DNA of 38,877 nt from Streptomyces durocortorensis (GCF_016901035.1 NZ_JAFEUF010000013.1:30631-69507); one strand, 5' to 3'. Counted from the first letter of the stretch, positions 26,576 through 34,412 are shown. Numbers and translations are program-made. Notes: generated from the sequence alone by a model not told the origin.

Positions 26576-27654
26576 GAAGACTCCCCGCTCCGGGTGGCGG
26601 AGGCGTCGTCCTCGACCGGGTCCTGCCAGGAGGCCAGCCCCAGCAGCCGGCTGCCCAGCGGGTTCAGCTCGGCCGTCGGGTAGCGCTTGGCCTCGGGCAG
26701 CACCGGGTCTCCGACCAGGGTGCGGTTCCAGCGCGGGGTGCGCAGATGGCGCCAGGACTCCACCCGGGACCTGCGCAGCCGCTCGTGCTCCTCCAGCGCG
26801 GGCATCATCGACAGGTACTGCACGGCCCGCACTCCGCTCTCGGAGAGGTTGCGTGCCACCCCGTGGGCCAGCAGACCGTTCCAGATCAGCAGGTCGCCGG
26901 GGCGCAGATCCGGGCGTACGACGGGGAGTTCGTCCCGGTCGATGGAGGGGCGCAGCGGATCACGGTCCGCCGGCTGGCCGGTCTTCCAGGTGTCGAACTG
27001 CCGGAACAGCTCCGGGCAGCACTGGAAGCCGCCCGTCTCCGGCCGGGTGTCGTTGAGCGCGATGATGCCCTGCACCCGCTGCGGCGGCACGGCGAGCGTG
27101 GTGTCGATGTCCCAGTGCAGCTCGATGTCGAAGCCCCGGTCCGTCGGCTCGATCAGCGCCCGGTCGCGGTTGCCCCGGTTGGGCGGGTTGAGGTTGAGCC
27201 GGTCCAGGGTGACCCACAGCTCCTCGCAGTCCCATACGTCGACGAAGGCGTCGTACACGCGCTGCGACTGCCGGTTGTCCCAGAGGAGTTGGTGGTGGTA
27301 GGCCTCGACGAAGCCGTAGATGTGCAGTTGCTGGTCCAGCTCGGAGCGCAGCGGCCGGTCCTCGTACCAGCTCTCCGGCCGCCCGGGGTCCAGGCCCTGG
27401 AACTCCCAGGTGAAGTCCAGCAGCTGCCGGGCCGTTGCCGCCGGTATCGCCTCGCGGACGATGACGTAGCCGTAACTCTGCCAGTGGGCGAAGTCCTCCT
27501 CGGACAGCACCCGCAGCGGACGTGACTTGTCGAGCTCCCGCAGGGCGGTCTGCGCGAGGTAGGCCTCGCCGTCCGCGCTGAAGTACGGGATGTCGGAGGC
27601 CGCGCGGTGCAGGCGGGGCCGACGGCGAGGGGCGGGTGTCGTCATGAGGTTCAT
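26557..27654 (-). CDS. Phytanoyl-CoA dioxygenase (PhyH) family Fe(II)/2-oxoglutarate oxygenase
   Basis: A 365-residue soluble oxygenase. The iron-binding facial triad is His180 and Asp182 (LHWDID) and His264 (LLAHGV). A likely 2-oxoglutarate-binding Arg276 follows in SGVRAVQY. The segment FEQ-free FAHWQSYGYVIVREAI at residues 55-70 is typical of PhyH proteins. Family members hydroxylate free, CoA-bound or carrier-bound substrates. Here I infer hydroxylation of an amino acid, free or loaded on the carrier protein. The ATG at 27654 has GGAGAAC upstream; a second ATG at 27645 is possible. It is the first gene of the minus-strand half of the cluster. Confidence 0.88.
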   Translation of the reverse strand: MNLMTTPAPRRRPRLHRAASDIPYFSADGEAYLAQTALRELDKSRPLRVLSEEDFAHWQSYGYVIVREAIPAATARQLLDFTWEFQGLDPGRPESWYEDRPLRSELDQQLHIYGFVEAYHHQLLWDNRQSQRVYDAFVDVWDCEELWVTLDRLNLNPPNRGNRDRALIEPTDRGFDIELHWDIDTTLAVPPQRVQGIIALNDTRPETGGFQCCPELFRQFDTWKTGQPADRDPLRPSIDRDELPVVRPDLRPGDLLIWNGLLAHGVARNLSESGVRAVQYLSMMPALEEHERLRRSRVESWRHLRTPRWNRTLVGDPVLPEAKRYPTAELNPLGSRLLGLASWQDPVEDDASATRSGESSCAASV

Positions 27655-27772
27655 GGCAGGTTGTTCTCCTCGGCCGGCCGTGCGGCGACCCCGGGGGAGC
27701 GGGGTCGCCGCGGACGGCGGGACGGATGGCAGTGCCGTGGTGGGAGGAGCCGCGACCACGTCGATCAGCAGG

Positions 27773-27788
27773 ATTGGTCCAGACCGCC
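27773..27788. promoter_or_regulatory. dre-like (DasR/GntR) operator 1
   Basis: ATTGGTCCAGACCGCC matches 12 of 16 positions of the dre consensus ACTGGTCTAGACCACT. It keeps the palindromic GGTC-N-AGACC core. DasR is the GlcNAc-responsive GntR regulator of Streptomyces. Confidence 0.4.
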
Positions 27789-27876
27789 CGGACTGTCAAG
27801 TGGCTGGCACATATGGGGATATGGGGTGGCGTCCCGTGTCCGGCGGCCATGGAACCGATACCCGCCGTTCGGCATC

Positions 27877-27892
27877 TTTGGTCTAGACAACA
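27877..27892. promoter_or_regulatory. dre-like (DasR/GntR) operator 2
   Basis: TTTGGTCTAGACAACA matches 12 of 16 dre positions, with an unbroken TGGTCTAGAC core. It lies 104 bp from the first site, about 185 bp upstream of the ligase start. Confidence 0.42.
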
Positions 27893-28076
27893 AGCGAGTG
27901 GCGGGCCTAGTGTCCAAGAGCGCGGTCGGGTTCGTGACGGGCTGTCAACCCGTTTTTCCCGCCTGTGCTCCGGCCGGTGACGGCCCTGCTCGGGGCCGTC
28001 GACGCCACGGCGATGCGGCCCGTACATCCGGTGGGTGCCCTGTGTGGCCGGCCCACACCGAGAAAGACGCGGTTCG

Positions 28077-28940
28077 ATGAACACATCCAGCATCACGGCC
28101 CTTCCTGGTGTCGAGCTGAAGAGTCCCGGCGCCGGGCTGATCACGCTGGACCCGGTCCGCACCGCTCTGCTGCGGGGGCTGGACGATCTGCTGACCGGTC
28201 TGGCCGCGCGGCTCTCCGCCCCCGAGGTTCTGGGGCCGCCCCTGCTGTCCGTCGACGGGCTGGCGCGGCTGGACTTCTTCCGCAACTTCCCCCATCTCGG
28301 CGTCTCCGCAGGGCGGTTCGGCCCGGATGCGCTCGACGGGCTGGCCTCCGGCGGCTCGCCCCAGGATCTCCCGCTGCACCCGACCGGCCATGTGCTGCCG
28401 TCCGCGACCTGTTACGGCCTGCTGCTCTCCCTGGAGGGCGAGGACGTCGGCGAGGATGGGCTGCGGCTCTCGGCGTCCGGCCGGTGCTTCCGCAACGAGA
28501 CCCACTACGACGGCCTGCGCCGCCTGTGGGGGTTCCACATGCGTGAGGTGCTCTATCTCGGCACCAAGGACGGGGCCACCGAACACCAGGCGCTCGGCGG
28601 AGAGTTCGTCCAGGAGGTGGCCGGGCGGCTCGGCCTGACCCTGACCCGGGCGGCGGCCGACGACCCCTTCTACGACAACGGGGGATCGCGGGCCCGCCTG
28701 ATGGCACTGGACCCGGTCAAGTACGAGTACAGCGCCCCCGACGGTACGGCCATCGCTTCCGTCAACCGGCACCGCAACTTCTTCGGCGAGCGGCTCGGCA
28801 TCCGGGCCGGCTCCCACGGGCCCGCGTACAGCTCCTGCGTCGCCTTCGGCGTCGAGCGCTGGGTGCACGCGATGATCCTCGCCCACGGCACGGCCGAACA
28901 GGCCCTGGAGCGGCTCCGGGCAGCCGTCACCGGTTCCTGA
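28077..28940 (+). CDS. Amino acid:carrier protein ligase (class II aaRS-like)
   Basis: A 287-residue protein related to the catalytic core of atypical seryl-tRNA synthetases but lacking a tRNA-binding domain. Class II motif 2 is GRCFRNETHYDGLRRLWGF (135-153) and motif 3 is AFGVERW (256-262). Likely zinc ligands are Cys112 (SATCYG), Glu157 (FHMREV) and Cys254 (SSCVAFG). The 45-residue Cys-Glu spacing equals that of the characterised Bradyrhizobium ligase Bll0957. Such enzymes adenylate an amino acid and transfer it to a phosphopantetheine thiol. A carrier protein and a PPTase follow directly, which fits. The ATG at 28077 follows GAGAAAG; an in-frame start at 28035 lacks homology. Confidence 0.88.
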   Translation: MNTSSITALPGVELKSPGAGLITLDPVRTALLRGLDDLLTGLAARLSAPEVLGPPLLSVDGLARLDFFRNFPHLGVSAGRFGPDALDGLASGGSPQDLPLHPTGHVLPSATCYGLLLSLEGEDVGEDGLRLSASGRCFRNETHYDGLRRLWGFHMREVLYLGTKDGATEHQALGGEFVQEVAGRLGLTLTRAAADDPFYDNGGSRARLMALDPVKYEYSAPDGTAIASVNRHRNFFGERLGIRAGSHGPAYSSCVAFGVERWVHAMILAHGTAEQALERLRAAVTGS

Positions 28941-29007
28941 CCTCCCCCCCGTCCGTCGGCCGCCGGAACGGTTCGGTCACCAGAACAGCAAGAGGAGCGA
29001 TTTCCCC

Positions 29008-29259
29008 ATGGACCAGGTCTCAGCGTGGCTCCACGAGAAGAACCCCGGCCTCGACGGCCCGATCGGCGTGGACGAGGACCTCATCGAAGCCCGCCTCATC
29101 GACTCGATGGACTTCCTGGAGTTCATCGATCTGCTGGAGGAGATCTCCGGTGACAGCATCGACCTCCAGGAAGTCACCATCGACGACTTCCGCACCCTCG
29201 CCCGCGTCCAGGAACGCTTCCTCGGCTCCGCCGGCCGCGCGGAGGTCCCGGCCGGGTGA
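29008..29259 (+). CDS. Stand-alone acyl/aminoacyl carrier protein
   Basis: An 83-residue acidic four-helix-type protein. The phosphopantetheine attachment site is Ser33 in LIDSMDFLEFIDLLEE, with Asp-Ser-Met in place of the common Asp-Ser-Leu. The ATG at 29008 has AGAGGAG upstream. It lies directly between the aminoacyl ligase and the PPTase genes and overlaps the latter by GTGA. I infer that Ser33 is converted to the holo form by the PPTase and charged by the ligase. Confidence 0.92.
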   Translation: MDQVSAWLHEKNPGLDGPIGVDEDLIEARLIDSMDFLEFIDLLEEISGDSIDLQEVTIDDFRTLARVQERFLGSAGRAEVPAG

Positions 29260-29924
29260 GCGCAGGCCCCGGCCGGGTGGACGGGGCCGCTGTCGCGCTG
29301 GTGGCCACCACCGCCGAGGTGCTGGCCCACCCCGAGCTGGGCGAGGGTCTGCTCGCCCCGTGGGAGCGGCGTCGGCTTGCGGGCATCCGGGTGCCGGGTC
29401 GGCGCGACGACGTCCTGGCGGCCCGGCTGCTGCTGCGACTGTGTGCCTCCCGGGCCACCGGGCTGGAGCCGGGGGATGTGGAGCCTGCCCAGCGCTGCCC
29501 CGGGTGCGGGCGGGACGGGCACGGTCGGCCGTATCTTCCGGACCGCCCCGGGCTGGGTGTCAGCTTCAGTCACGCCGATGGCCTGGCCGCCGCGGCGGCC
29601 GGTCCGGGCCCGGTCGGGATCGACGTGGAGCCCCTGACGCGTCGGCCGGGGCCCGTCTCCGTACTGCGGCGGCTGCTGCCGGAGTACGAGGTGGACGCCG
29701 CCTGCGCCGAGCCCGATCCCGGTCCGGCGCTGCTGCGGTTGTGGGTCCGGCGGGAGGCGTTGTTCAAGGCCGGGCGGGACGACGTCCGGCTGACCGAGTG
29801 GACGGACCGGCGCCGCGCGGCCGTGGTGGCACTCGCGGGAGCCGCCGAGGCCCCCGTGCCGTCGCTCAGCCCCGGTCCTGCTCCCTCGCCGTCCCCGTCC
29901 CCGGCTCCGCCGTCAGGTCGATGA
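29256..29924 (+). CDS. 4'-phosphopantetheinyl transferase (Sfp superfamily)
   Basis: A 222-residue enzyme that transfers phosphopantetheine from CoA to the carrier-protein serine. Visible motifs are VSFSHADG (102-109), the magnesium-binding GIDVEP (121-126) and WVRREALFKA (163-172). The last corresponds to WxxKEAxxKA, with Arg for the first Lys. A Cys pair in RCPGCGRDGHGRPYL (80-94) is common in actinobacterial members. The C-terminus is Pro/Ser-rich and overlaps the KstR-like gene tail to tail by 59 bp. The GTG at 29256 overlaps the carrier-protein stop, so both are co-expressed. Confidence 0.9.
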   Translation: MSAGPGRVDGAAVALVATTAEVLAHPELGEGLLAPWERRRLAGIRVPGRRDDVLAARLLLRLCASRATGLEPGDVEPAQRCPGCGRDGHGRPYLPDRPGLGVSFSHADGLAAAAAGPGPVGIDVEPLTRRPGPVSVLRRLLPEYEVDAACAEPDPGPALLRLWVRREALFKAGRDDVRLTEWTDRRRAAVVALAGAAEAPVPSLSPGPAPSPSPSPAPPSGR

Positions 29925-30501
29925 GCCGGCAGACCGTCTCGATGTCGATCTTCACCTGGGCGATCGACGCGCGCCCCGACAGCCAGGTGATCAGCGCCGA
30001 GTGCCAGGTGTGCTCGATGACCCGGACCGCCGAGAGCTGCTCCGGCGTCGGATGCTCCAGGCCCATCGCGTCTAGGATGATCGCCGTGGTGAGCCGGGAG
30101 ACCGTGTCCACCTCGGGGCTCACGCCGCGGTCCGCGAAGGTGAGGGCGCGGACCATGGCGTCCGCGAGGTGCGGTTCGCGCTGCAGGGCGCGGAAGGCGC
30201 GCATCAGCGTCTCGGCCACCCGCTGGGCCGCGTCCTCGCCTGCCGGGGGGCGCTTGCGGAGCGTCGTGTGCAGGTGCTGGAGCTGGTCCTGCATGGTCGC
30301 GACCAGCAGGTGGATCTTGGACGGGAAGTAGCGGTAGAGGGTGCCCAGCGCGACCCCGGCGGCCTCGGCCACCTCCCGCATCTGCACCGCCTCGAACCCG
30401 CCCCGGCTGGCCAGCTGGGCGCTGGCGTGCAGGATGCGGCGGCGACGGGCCTCCTGGCGCTCGGTCAGCGCAGGCGCTGCCGGTCTGGCGTCCGCGGTCA
30501 T
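29866..30501 (-). CDS. KstR-family TetR repressor
   Basis: A 211-residue regulator. The helix-turn-helix region RRRRILHASAQLASRGG (20-36), followed by FEAVQMREVAEAAGVALGTL and YRYFPSKIHLLVA, is very close to mycobacterial KstR, the repressor of cholesterol degradation whose ligand is a steroid CoA thioester. The C-terminal ligand domain also aligns in order (LADAMVRALTFADRGVSPEVD, HTWHSALITWLSGRAS). The ATG at 30501 has GGGGAC upstream; longer starts are unlikely. Two KstR boxes lie upstream, indicating autoregulation. Related operators precede the P450, thiolase and aldehyde dehydrogenase genes 18-29 kb away. Confidence 0.85.
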   Translation of the reverse strand: MTADARPAAPALTERQEARRRRILHASAQLASRGGFEAVQMREVAEAAGVALGTLYRYFPSKIHLLVATMQDQLQHLHTTLRKRPPAGEDAAQRVAETLMRAFRALQREPHLADAMVRALTFADRGVSPEVDTVSRLTTAIILDAMGLEHPTPEQLSAVRVIEHTWHSALITWLSGRASIAQVKIDIETVCRLIDLTAEPGTGTAREQDRG

Positions 30502-30676
30502 GCTGTCCCCGTTCCACGATCCACGATCCATGGCTTGATCCACCCGGACGGGCGAAGCGGGCGGTCCGGGCGCGCACAGCATGCCAGGGGCGTCCGTCGT
30601 GGCGCGAATCACCTGATCCGGCCGTTCCGGCGACGCTACCTGCCGGTAGATTCGATGCACGTCGAGCGATCAAGTA

Positions 30677-30690
30677 TGAAACTTGTTCAG
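30677..30690. promoter_or_regulatory. KstR box A
   Basis: TGAAACTTGTTCAG fits T-N2-AAC-N2-GTT-N2-A with only the last base different. It lies 21 bp (two helical turns) from box B. It is in position to block transcription of the KstR-like gene and perhaps of the glycosyltransferase operon. Confidence 0.72.
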
Positions 30691-30697
30691 CCAAGTC

Positions 30698-30711
30698 TGA
30701 AACTTGTTCTA
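30698..30711. promoter_or_regulatory. KstR box B, full consensus match
   Basis: TGAAACTTGTTCTA matches the KstR consensus T-N2-AAC-N2-GTT-N2-A at every fixed position. The bases TAGATT (30710-30715) just after it could be a plus-strand -10 element for the glycosyltransferase operon, 51 bp from its GTG. Confidence 0.78.
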
Positions 30712-30765
30712 GATTAGCGCGACCGGTTACGCTCCGGCGAACACGCAGTCAGAAGGGGGCCGAGT

Positions 30766-32079
30766 GTGACCGCTGAGGCCATAGAGACAGGCCCCCGCAC
30801 GGGCGACGGCAGCACCGCCGGGACCGGCGACCGGCCGTTGCGGATCGCACTCCTCACGTACAAGGGCAATCCGTTCTGCGGTGGCCAGGGTGTCTACGTC
30901 CGTCACCTCGGGCGTGAGCTGGCCCGCCTCGGCCACAGCGTCGAGGTGATCGGCGCCCAGCCCTACCCGGTGCTCGACGAGGGCGTCCCGCTGACCGAGC
31001 TGCCCAGCCTCGACCTCTACCGGCAGCCCGACCCCTTCCGCACGCCGAAGCCCGGCGAGTACCGCGACTGGATCGACCTCGCCGAGGTCGCCACCATGTG
31101 GACCGGCGGCTTCCCCGAACCGCTCACCTTCAGCCTCCGTGCCCGCCGCCATCTCCTGGCCCGGCGCGGTGAGTTCGACGTCGTCCACGACAACCAGACC
31201 CTCGGTTACGGGCTCCTCGGCGACCTCGGGGCCCCGCTCGTGACGACGATCCACCACCCCATCACCGTGGACCGCAGGCTCGACCTGGCGGCTGCGACCA
31301 GCCGCCGACGACGCGCCTCCGTACGCCGCTGGTACGCCTTCACCCGCATGCAGAAGCGGGTCGCCCGCAAGCTGGACACCGTCCTCACCGTCTCCGGCTC
31401 CTCCCGCGACGAGATCGTCGAGGACCTCGGCGTGCGCAAGGACCGGATCAGCGTCGTCCACATCGGCGCCGACACCGACCTCTGGTCGCCCGACCCCTCC
31501 GTCGCCGAGGTGCCAGGACGCATCGTCACCACCTCCAGCGCCGACGTCCCCCTCAAGGGCCTCGTCCACCTCGTCGACGCTCTCGCCAAGCTCCGTACCG
31601 AGAACCCCGCCGCCCACCTCGTCGTCGTCGGCAAGCGCGCCGAGGACGGGCCGGTCGCCCGCGCCATCGAGCGGCACGGGCTCGCGGACGCCGTCGAGTT
31701 CGTCAAGGGCATCAGCGACGCCGAGCTGGTCGACCTGGTGCGCAGCGCCCAGGTCTCCTGCGTGCCGTCCCTGTACGAGGGTTTCTCGCTGCCCGCCGCC
31801 GAGGCCATGGCCACCGGCACCCCGCTCGTCGCCACCACCGGCGGTGCGATCCCCGAGGTCTCCGGCCGCGACGGGGAGAGCTGCCTCGCGGTGGCGCCCG
31901 GCGACCCGGACGCGCTGGCCGGTGCGCTGGCCCGGCTGCTGGCCGACCCGGAGCTGCGCGCCCGGCTCGGCGCGGCGGGCCGCGAGCGGGTGCTGGCCAA
32001 CTTCACCTGGGCCCGGGCGGCCGCCGGAACGGCCGAGCTGTACCGTCAGGCGATCACCGCCCGCGGAGTCCGCAGGTGA
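30766..32079 (+). CDS. Glycosyltransferase family 4 (GT-B fold)
   Basis: A 437-residue cytoplasmic GT. The N-terminal half has the acceptor-site loop GGQGVYVRHLGRELARLGH (residues 39-57). The C-terminal half has VVTTSSADVPLKGL-like nucleotide-binding segments and the retaining GT4 motif PSLYEGFSLPAAEAMA (E-x7-E). The sugar donor and acceptor are unknown. The GTG at 30766 has AAGGGGG upstream. It begins an operon with a methyltransferase and an alpha/alpha-toroid protein and is divergent from the KstR-like gene. KstR boxes between the genes raise the possibility that it belongs to the same regulon. Confidence 0.9.
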   Translation: MTAEAIETGPRTGDGSTAGTGDRPLRIALLTYKGNPFCGGQGVYVRHLGRELARLGHSVEVIGAQPYPVLDEGVPLTELPSLDLYRQPDPFRTPKPGEYRDWIDLAEVATMWTGGFPEPLTFSLRARRHLLARRGEFDVVHDNQTLGYGLLGDLGAPLVTTIHHPITVDRRLDLAAATSRRRRASVRRWYAFTRMQKRVARKLDTVLTVSGSSRDEIVEDLGVRKDRISVVHIGADTDLWSPDPSVAEVPGRIVTTSSADVPLKGLVHLVDALAKLRTENPAAHLVVVGKRAEDGPVARAIERHGLADAVEFVKGISDAELVDLVRSAQVSCVPSLYEGFSLPAAEAMATGTPLVATTGGAIPEVSGRDGESCLAVAPGDPDALAGALARLLADPELRARLGAAGRERVLANFTWARAAAGTAELYRQAITARGVRR

Positions 32080-32167
32080 CCGCGGACTCCCGGGCGGCCG
32101 CGCGCCCCCGGGCGACCGCGGACCCGCTCGTCACCACCCGTACCTCCGACCTCGAAGGCAGGCCCTC

Positions 32168-32899
32168 GTGCTGACCGTCGACTTCACCCGCTTCCCGCTC
32201 GCCGCCGGCGACCGAGTGCTCGACCTGGGCTGCGGTGCCGGCCGGCATGCCTTCGAGTGTTACCGGCGCGGAGCGCAGGTCGTCGCCCTCGATCAGAACG
32301 CCGAGGAGATCCGCGAGGTCGCCACGTGGTTCGCCGCGATGAAGGAGGCCGGTGAGGCCCCCGAGGGTGCCACCGCCACCGCCATGGAGGGCGACGCCCT
32401 CAACCTGCCCTTCCCCGACGACTCCTTCGACGTCGTCATCATCTCCGAGGTCATGGAGCACATCCCGGACGACAAGGGCGTCCTCGCCGAGATGGTCCGG
32501 GTCCTCAAGCCGGGCGGCCGGATAGCGATCACCGTCCCGCGCTACGGCCCCGAGAAGATCTGCTGGACGCTCTCCGACGCGTACCACGAGGTCGAGGGCG
32601 GCCACATCCGCATCTACAAGGCCGACCAGCTCCTCGCCCGGATCCGCGAGGCCGGACTCAAGCCGTACGGCACCCACCACGCGCACGCCCTGCACTCGCC
32701 GTACTGGTGGCTCAAGTGCGCCTTCGGCGTCGACAACGACAAGGCCCTGCCGGTGCGGGCGTACCACAAGCTGCTGGTCTGGGACATCATGAAGAAGCCG
32801 CTCGCGACCCGGGTCGCCGAGCAGCTCCTCAACCCGGTCGTCGGCAAGAGCTTCGTCGCGTACGCCACCAAGCCGCACCTTCCGAAGGCCGAGGCGTGA
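32168..32899 (+). CDS. Class I SAM-dependent methyltransferase
   Basis: A 243-residue enzyme. SAM-binding motif I is VLDLGCGAGRHAFE (about 18-31), motif II is VVALDQNAEEI, and motif IV is DVVIISEVMEHIPDD. Motif V is VLKPGGRIAITVPRY. The C-terminal cap (WLKCAFGVDNDKALPVRAYHKLLVWDIM) is family-specific. The GTG at 32168 has GAAGGCAGG upstream. It lies 88 bp after the GT4 gene and overlaps the toroid gene as GTGA. It probably methylates the same, unidentified, glycosylated or lipid product. Confidence 0.9.
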   Translation: MLTVDFTRFPLAAGDRVLDLGCGAGRHAFECYRRGAQVVALDQNAEEIREVATWFAAMKEAGEAPEGATATAMEGDALNLPFPDDSFDVVIISEVMEHIPDDKGVLAEMVRVLKPGGRIAITVPRYGPEKICWTLSDAYHEVEGGHIRIYKADQLLARIREAGLKPYGTHHAHALHSPYWWLKCAFGVDNDKALPVRAYHKLLVWDIMKKPLATRVAEQLLNPVVGKSFVAYATKPHLPKAEA

Positions 32900-33981
32900 G
32901 CACCCCCGAACAGACCGAACACCTCGTTCTGCCGGGCGTCCTGACGGCGGCTCAGGCCGCCGAGACGGTCGCCGCGATCGCCGCCGTACAGCGGGAGGAC
33001 GGGGCGCTGCCCTGGTTCCGGGGGCACCACCTCGACCCCTGGGACCACACCGAGGCGGCGATGGCCCTGGACGCGGCCGGCGAGCACGAGGCCGCCGCCC
33101 GCGCCTACGAGTGGCTCGCGCGCAACCAGAACGGCGACGGCTCCTGGTACGCCGCCTACCACGACGGCGATCCGCAGCAGCCGACGGACCGCAGCCTGGA
33201 GAGCAACTTCTGCGCTTACGTGGCCGTCGGCGTCTGGCACCACTACCTCGCCACCGGCGACGACGCGTTCGTCGACCGGATGTGGCCCACGGTCTACGCC
33301 GCGGTCGAGTTCGTGCTCCGTCTCCAGCAGCCCGGCGGGCAGATCGGCTGGAAGCGGGAGCCCGACGGCACCCCGGTGAACGACGCGCTGCTGACCGGAT
33401 CGTCCTCGATCCACCAGGCGCTGCGCTGCGCGCTGGCCATCGCCGAGCGCCGCGAGGAGCCGCAGCCCGACTGGGAGTTGGCGACCGGGGCGCTGGCGCA
33501 CGCGATCCGCAGCCACCCCGAGCGCTTCCTCGACAAGAACCACTACTCGATGGACTGGTACTACCCGGTCCTCGGCGGTGCGGTCACCGGGGCCGAGGCC
33601 ACCGCCCGCATCCAGGAGGGCTGGGACCGCTTCGTCGTCCCCGGCCTCGGGGTGCGCTGCGTGCTGCCCAACCCCTGGGTCACCGGCGGCGAGAGCTGTG
33701 AACTGGCCCTGGCCCTCTGGGTGACGGGGGAGTCGGACCGGTCCCTGGAGATCCTCCAGTCCGTCCAGCACCTGCGCGCCGAGGGCGGCCTGTACTGGAC
33801 GGGGTACGTCTTCGAGGGCAACAAGGCCGTCTGGCCGGAGGAGTTGACCACCTGGACGGCGGGTTCCCTGCTGCTCGCGGTGGCCGCACTCGGGGGGGAC
33901 GAGGCGACCACCGCGGTCTTCGCGGGCGAGCGGCTGCCGGTCGGCCTGGAGCCGGACTGCTGCCGCGCGAACTCGCGCTGA
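32896..33981 (+). CDS. Alpha/alpha-toroid protein (prenyltransferase-like)
   Basis: A 361-residue soluble protein built of repeated helix pairs with Gln-rich turns, such as AIAAVQREDGALPWF, EWLARNQNGDGSWYAAY and FVLRLQQPGGQIGWK. This is the fold of squalene cyclases and (alpha/alpha)6 glycosidases. The DxDD motif of class II terpene cyclases is absent, so I do not predict cyclisation. No signal peptide is present. It overlaps the methyltransferase stop (GTGA). A role on the product of the GT/methyltransferase operon is likely but undefined. Confidence 0.78.
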   Translation: MSTPEQTEHLVLPGVLTAAQAAETVAAIAAVQREDGALPWFRGHHLDPWDHTEAAMALDAAGEHEAAARAYEWLARNQNGDGSWYAAYHDGDPQQPTDRSLESNFCAYVAVGVWHHYLATGDDAFVDRMWPTVYAAVEFVLRLQQPGGQIGWKREPDGTPVNDALLTGSSSIHQALRCALAIAERREEPQPDWELATGALAHAIRSHPERFLDKNHYSMDWYYPVLGGAVTGAEATARIQEGWDRFVVPGLGVRCVLPNPWVTGGESCELALALWVTGESDRSLEILQSVQHLRAEGGLYWTGYVFEGNKAVWPEELTTWTAGSLLLAVAALGGDEATTAVFAGERLPVGLEPDCCRANSR

Positions 33982-33993
33982 GGCGGGGCCGGT

Positions 33994-34284
33994 TCAGCGA
34001 CGGATCCGGCCCGCCACAGCATGCCCGATGAAGAGGTAGACCACGGCCGCGAGACCGTAACCGGCGACGACGTTCGCCCATGTGCGGTCGAACGTGAACA
34101 GGTCGTAGGACCAGCCGGCCAGCCAGCGGGCCGCGTCGTGCACCCACTGCACGAAGTCGTTGCCGCGGTTGGCGTCCAGCAGGTACATCAGGATCCACAG
34201 GATGATGATGAAGGCCAAGATGTCGGCCACGACGGCTATCACGCGTGCCGCTGAGCTGCTACCTGAACGGGTTCTGGGAGACAT
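33994..34284 (-). CDS. Small two-helix membrane protein
   Basis: A 96-residue protein with two transmembrane helices, VIAVVADILAFIIILWILMYLL (15-36) and VAGYGLAAVVYLFIGHAVAG (72-91), separated by an aromatic-rich loop. The family is common in Streptomyces and uncharacterised. It is convergent with the toroid gene, 12 bp away, and divergent from the lipoprotein gene. Confidence 0.78.
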   Translation of the reverse strand: MSPRTRSGSSSAARVIAVVADILAFIIILWILMYLLDANRGNDFVQWVHDAARWLAGWSYDLFTFDRTWANVVAGYGLAAVVYLFIGHAVAGRIRR

Positions 34285-34412
34285 GGAACTCTGGTTGCCG
34301 CTTTACGCAGGGTGAAACCCGGACGGCCCATGCCGGGTGGCCGCCTCCTGAGGAACGGGTGAGTCTGGGCGGGAGTGTCGAGATTCGTCACTCTCGGTCA
34401 GGAGGCCCCGCC

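Larger units (their letters stand above)
27655..28076. promoter_or_regulatory. Divergent promoter of the aminoacyl-carrier cluster
   Basis: This 422-bp gap has no gene and separates the two halves of the biosynthetic cluster. It includes AT-richer segments near 27800-27840 and 27870-27900, unusual in this GC-rich window, where promoters are likely. Two sites related to the DasR dre motif are listed separately. No riboswitch or clear terminator is seen. Confidence 0.6.

Noticed and set aside
28077..28940. Seryl-tRNA synthetase
   Set aside because: The tRNA-binding domain is missing and the gene is followed by a carrier protein and PPTase; a carrier-protein ligase fits better.
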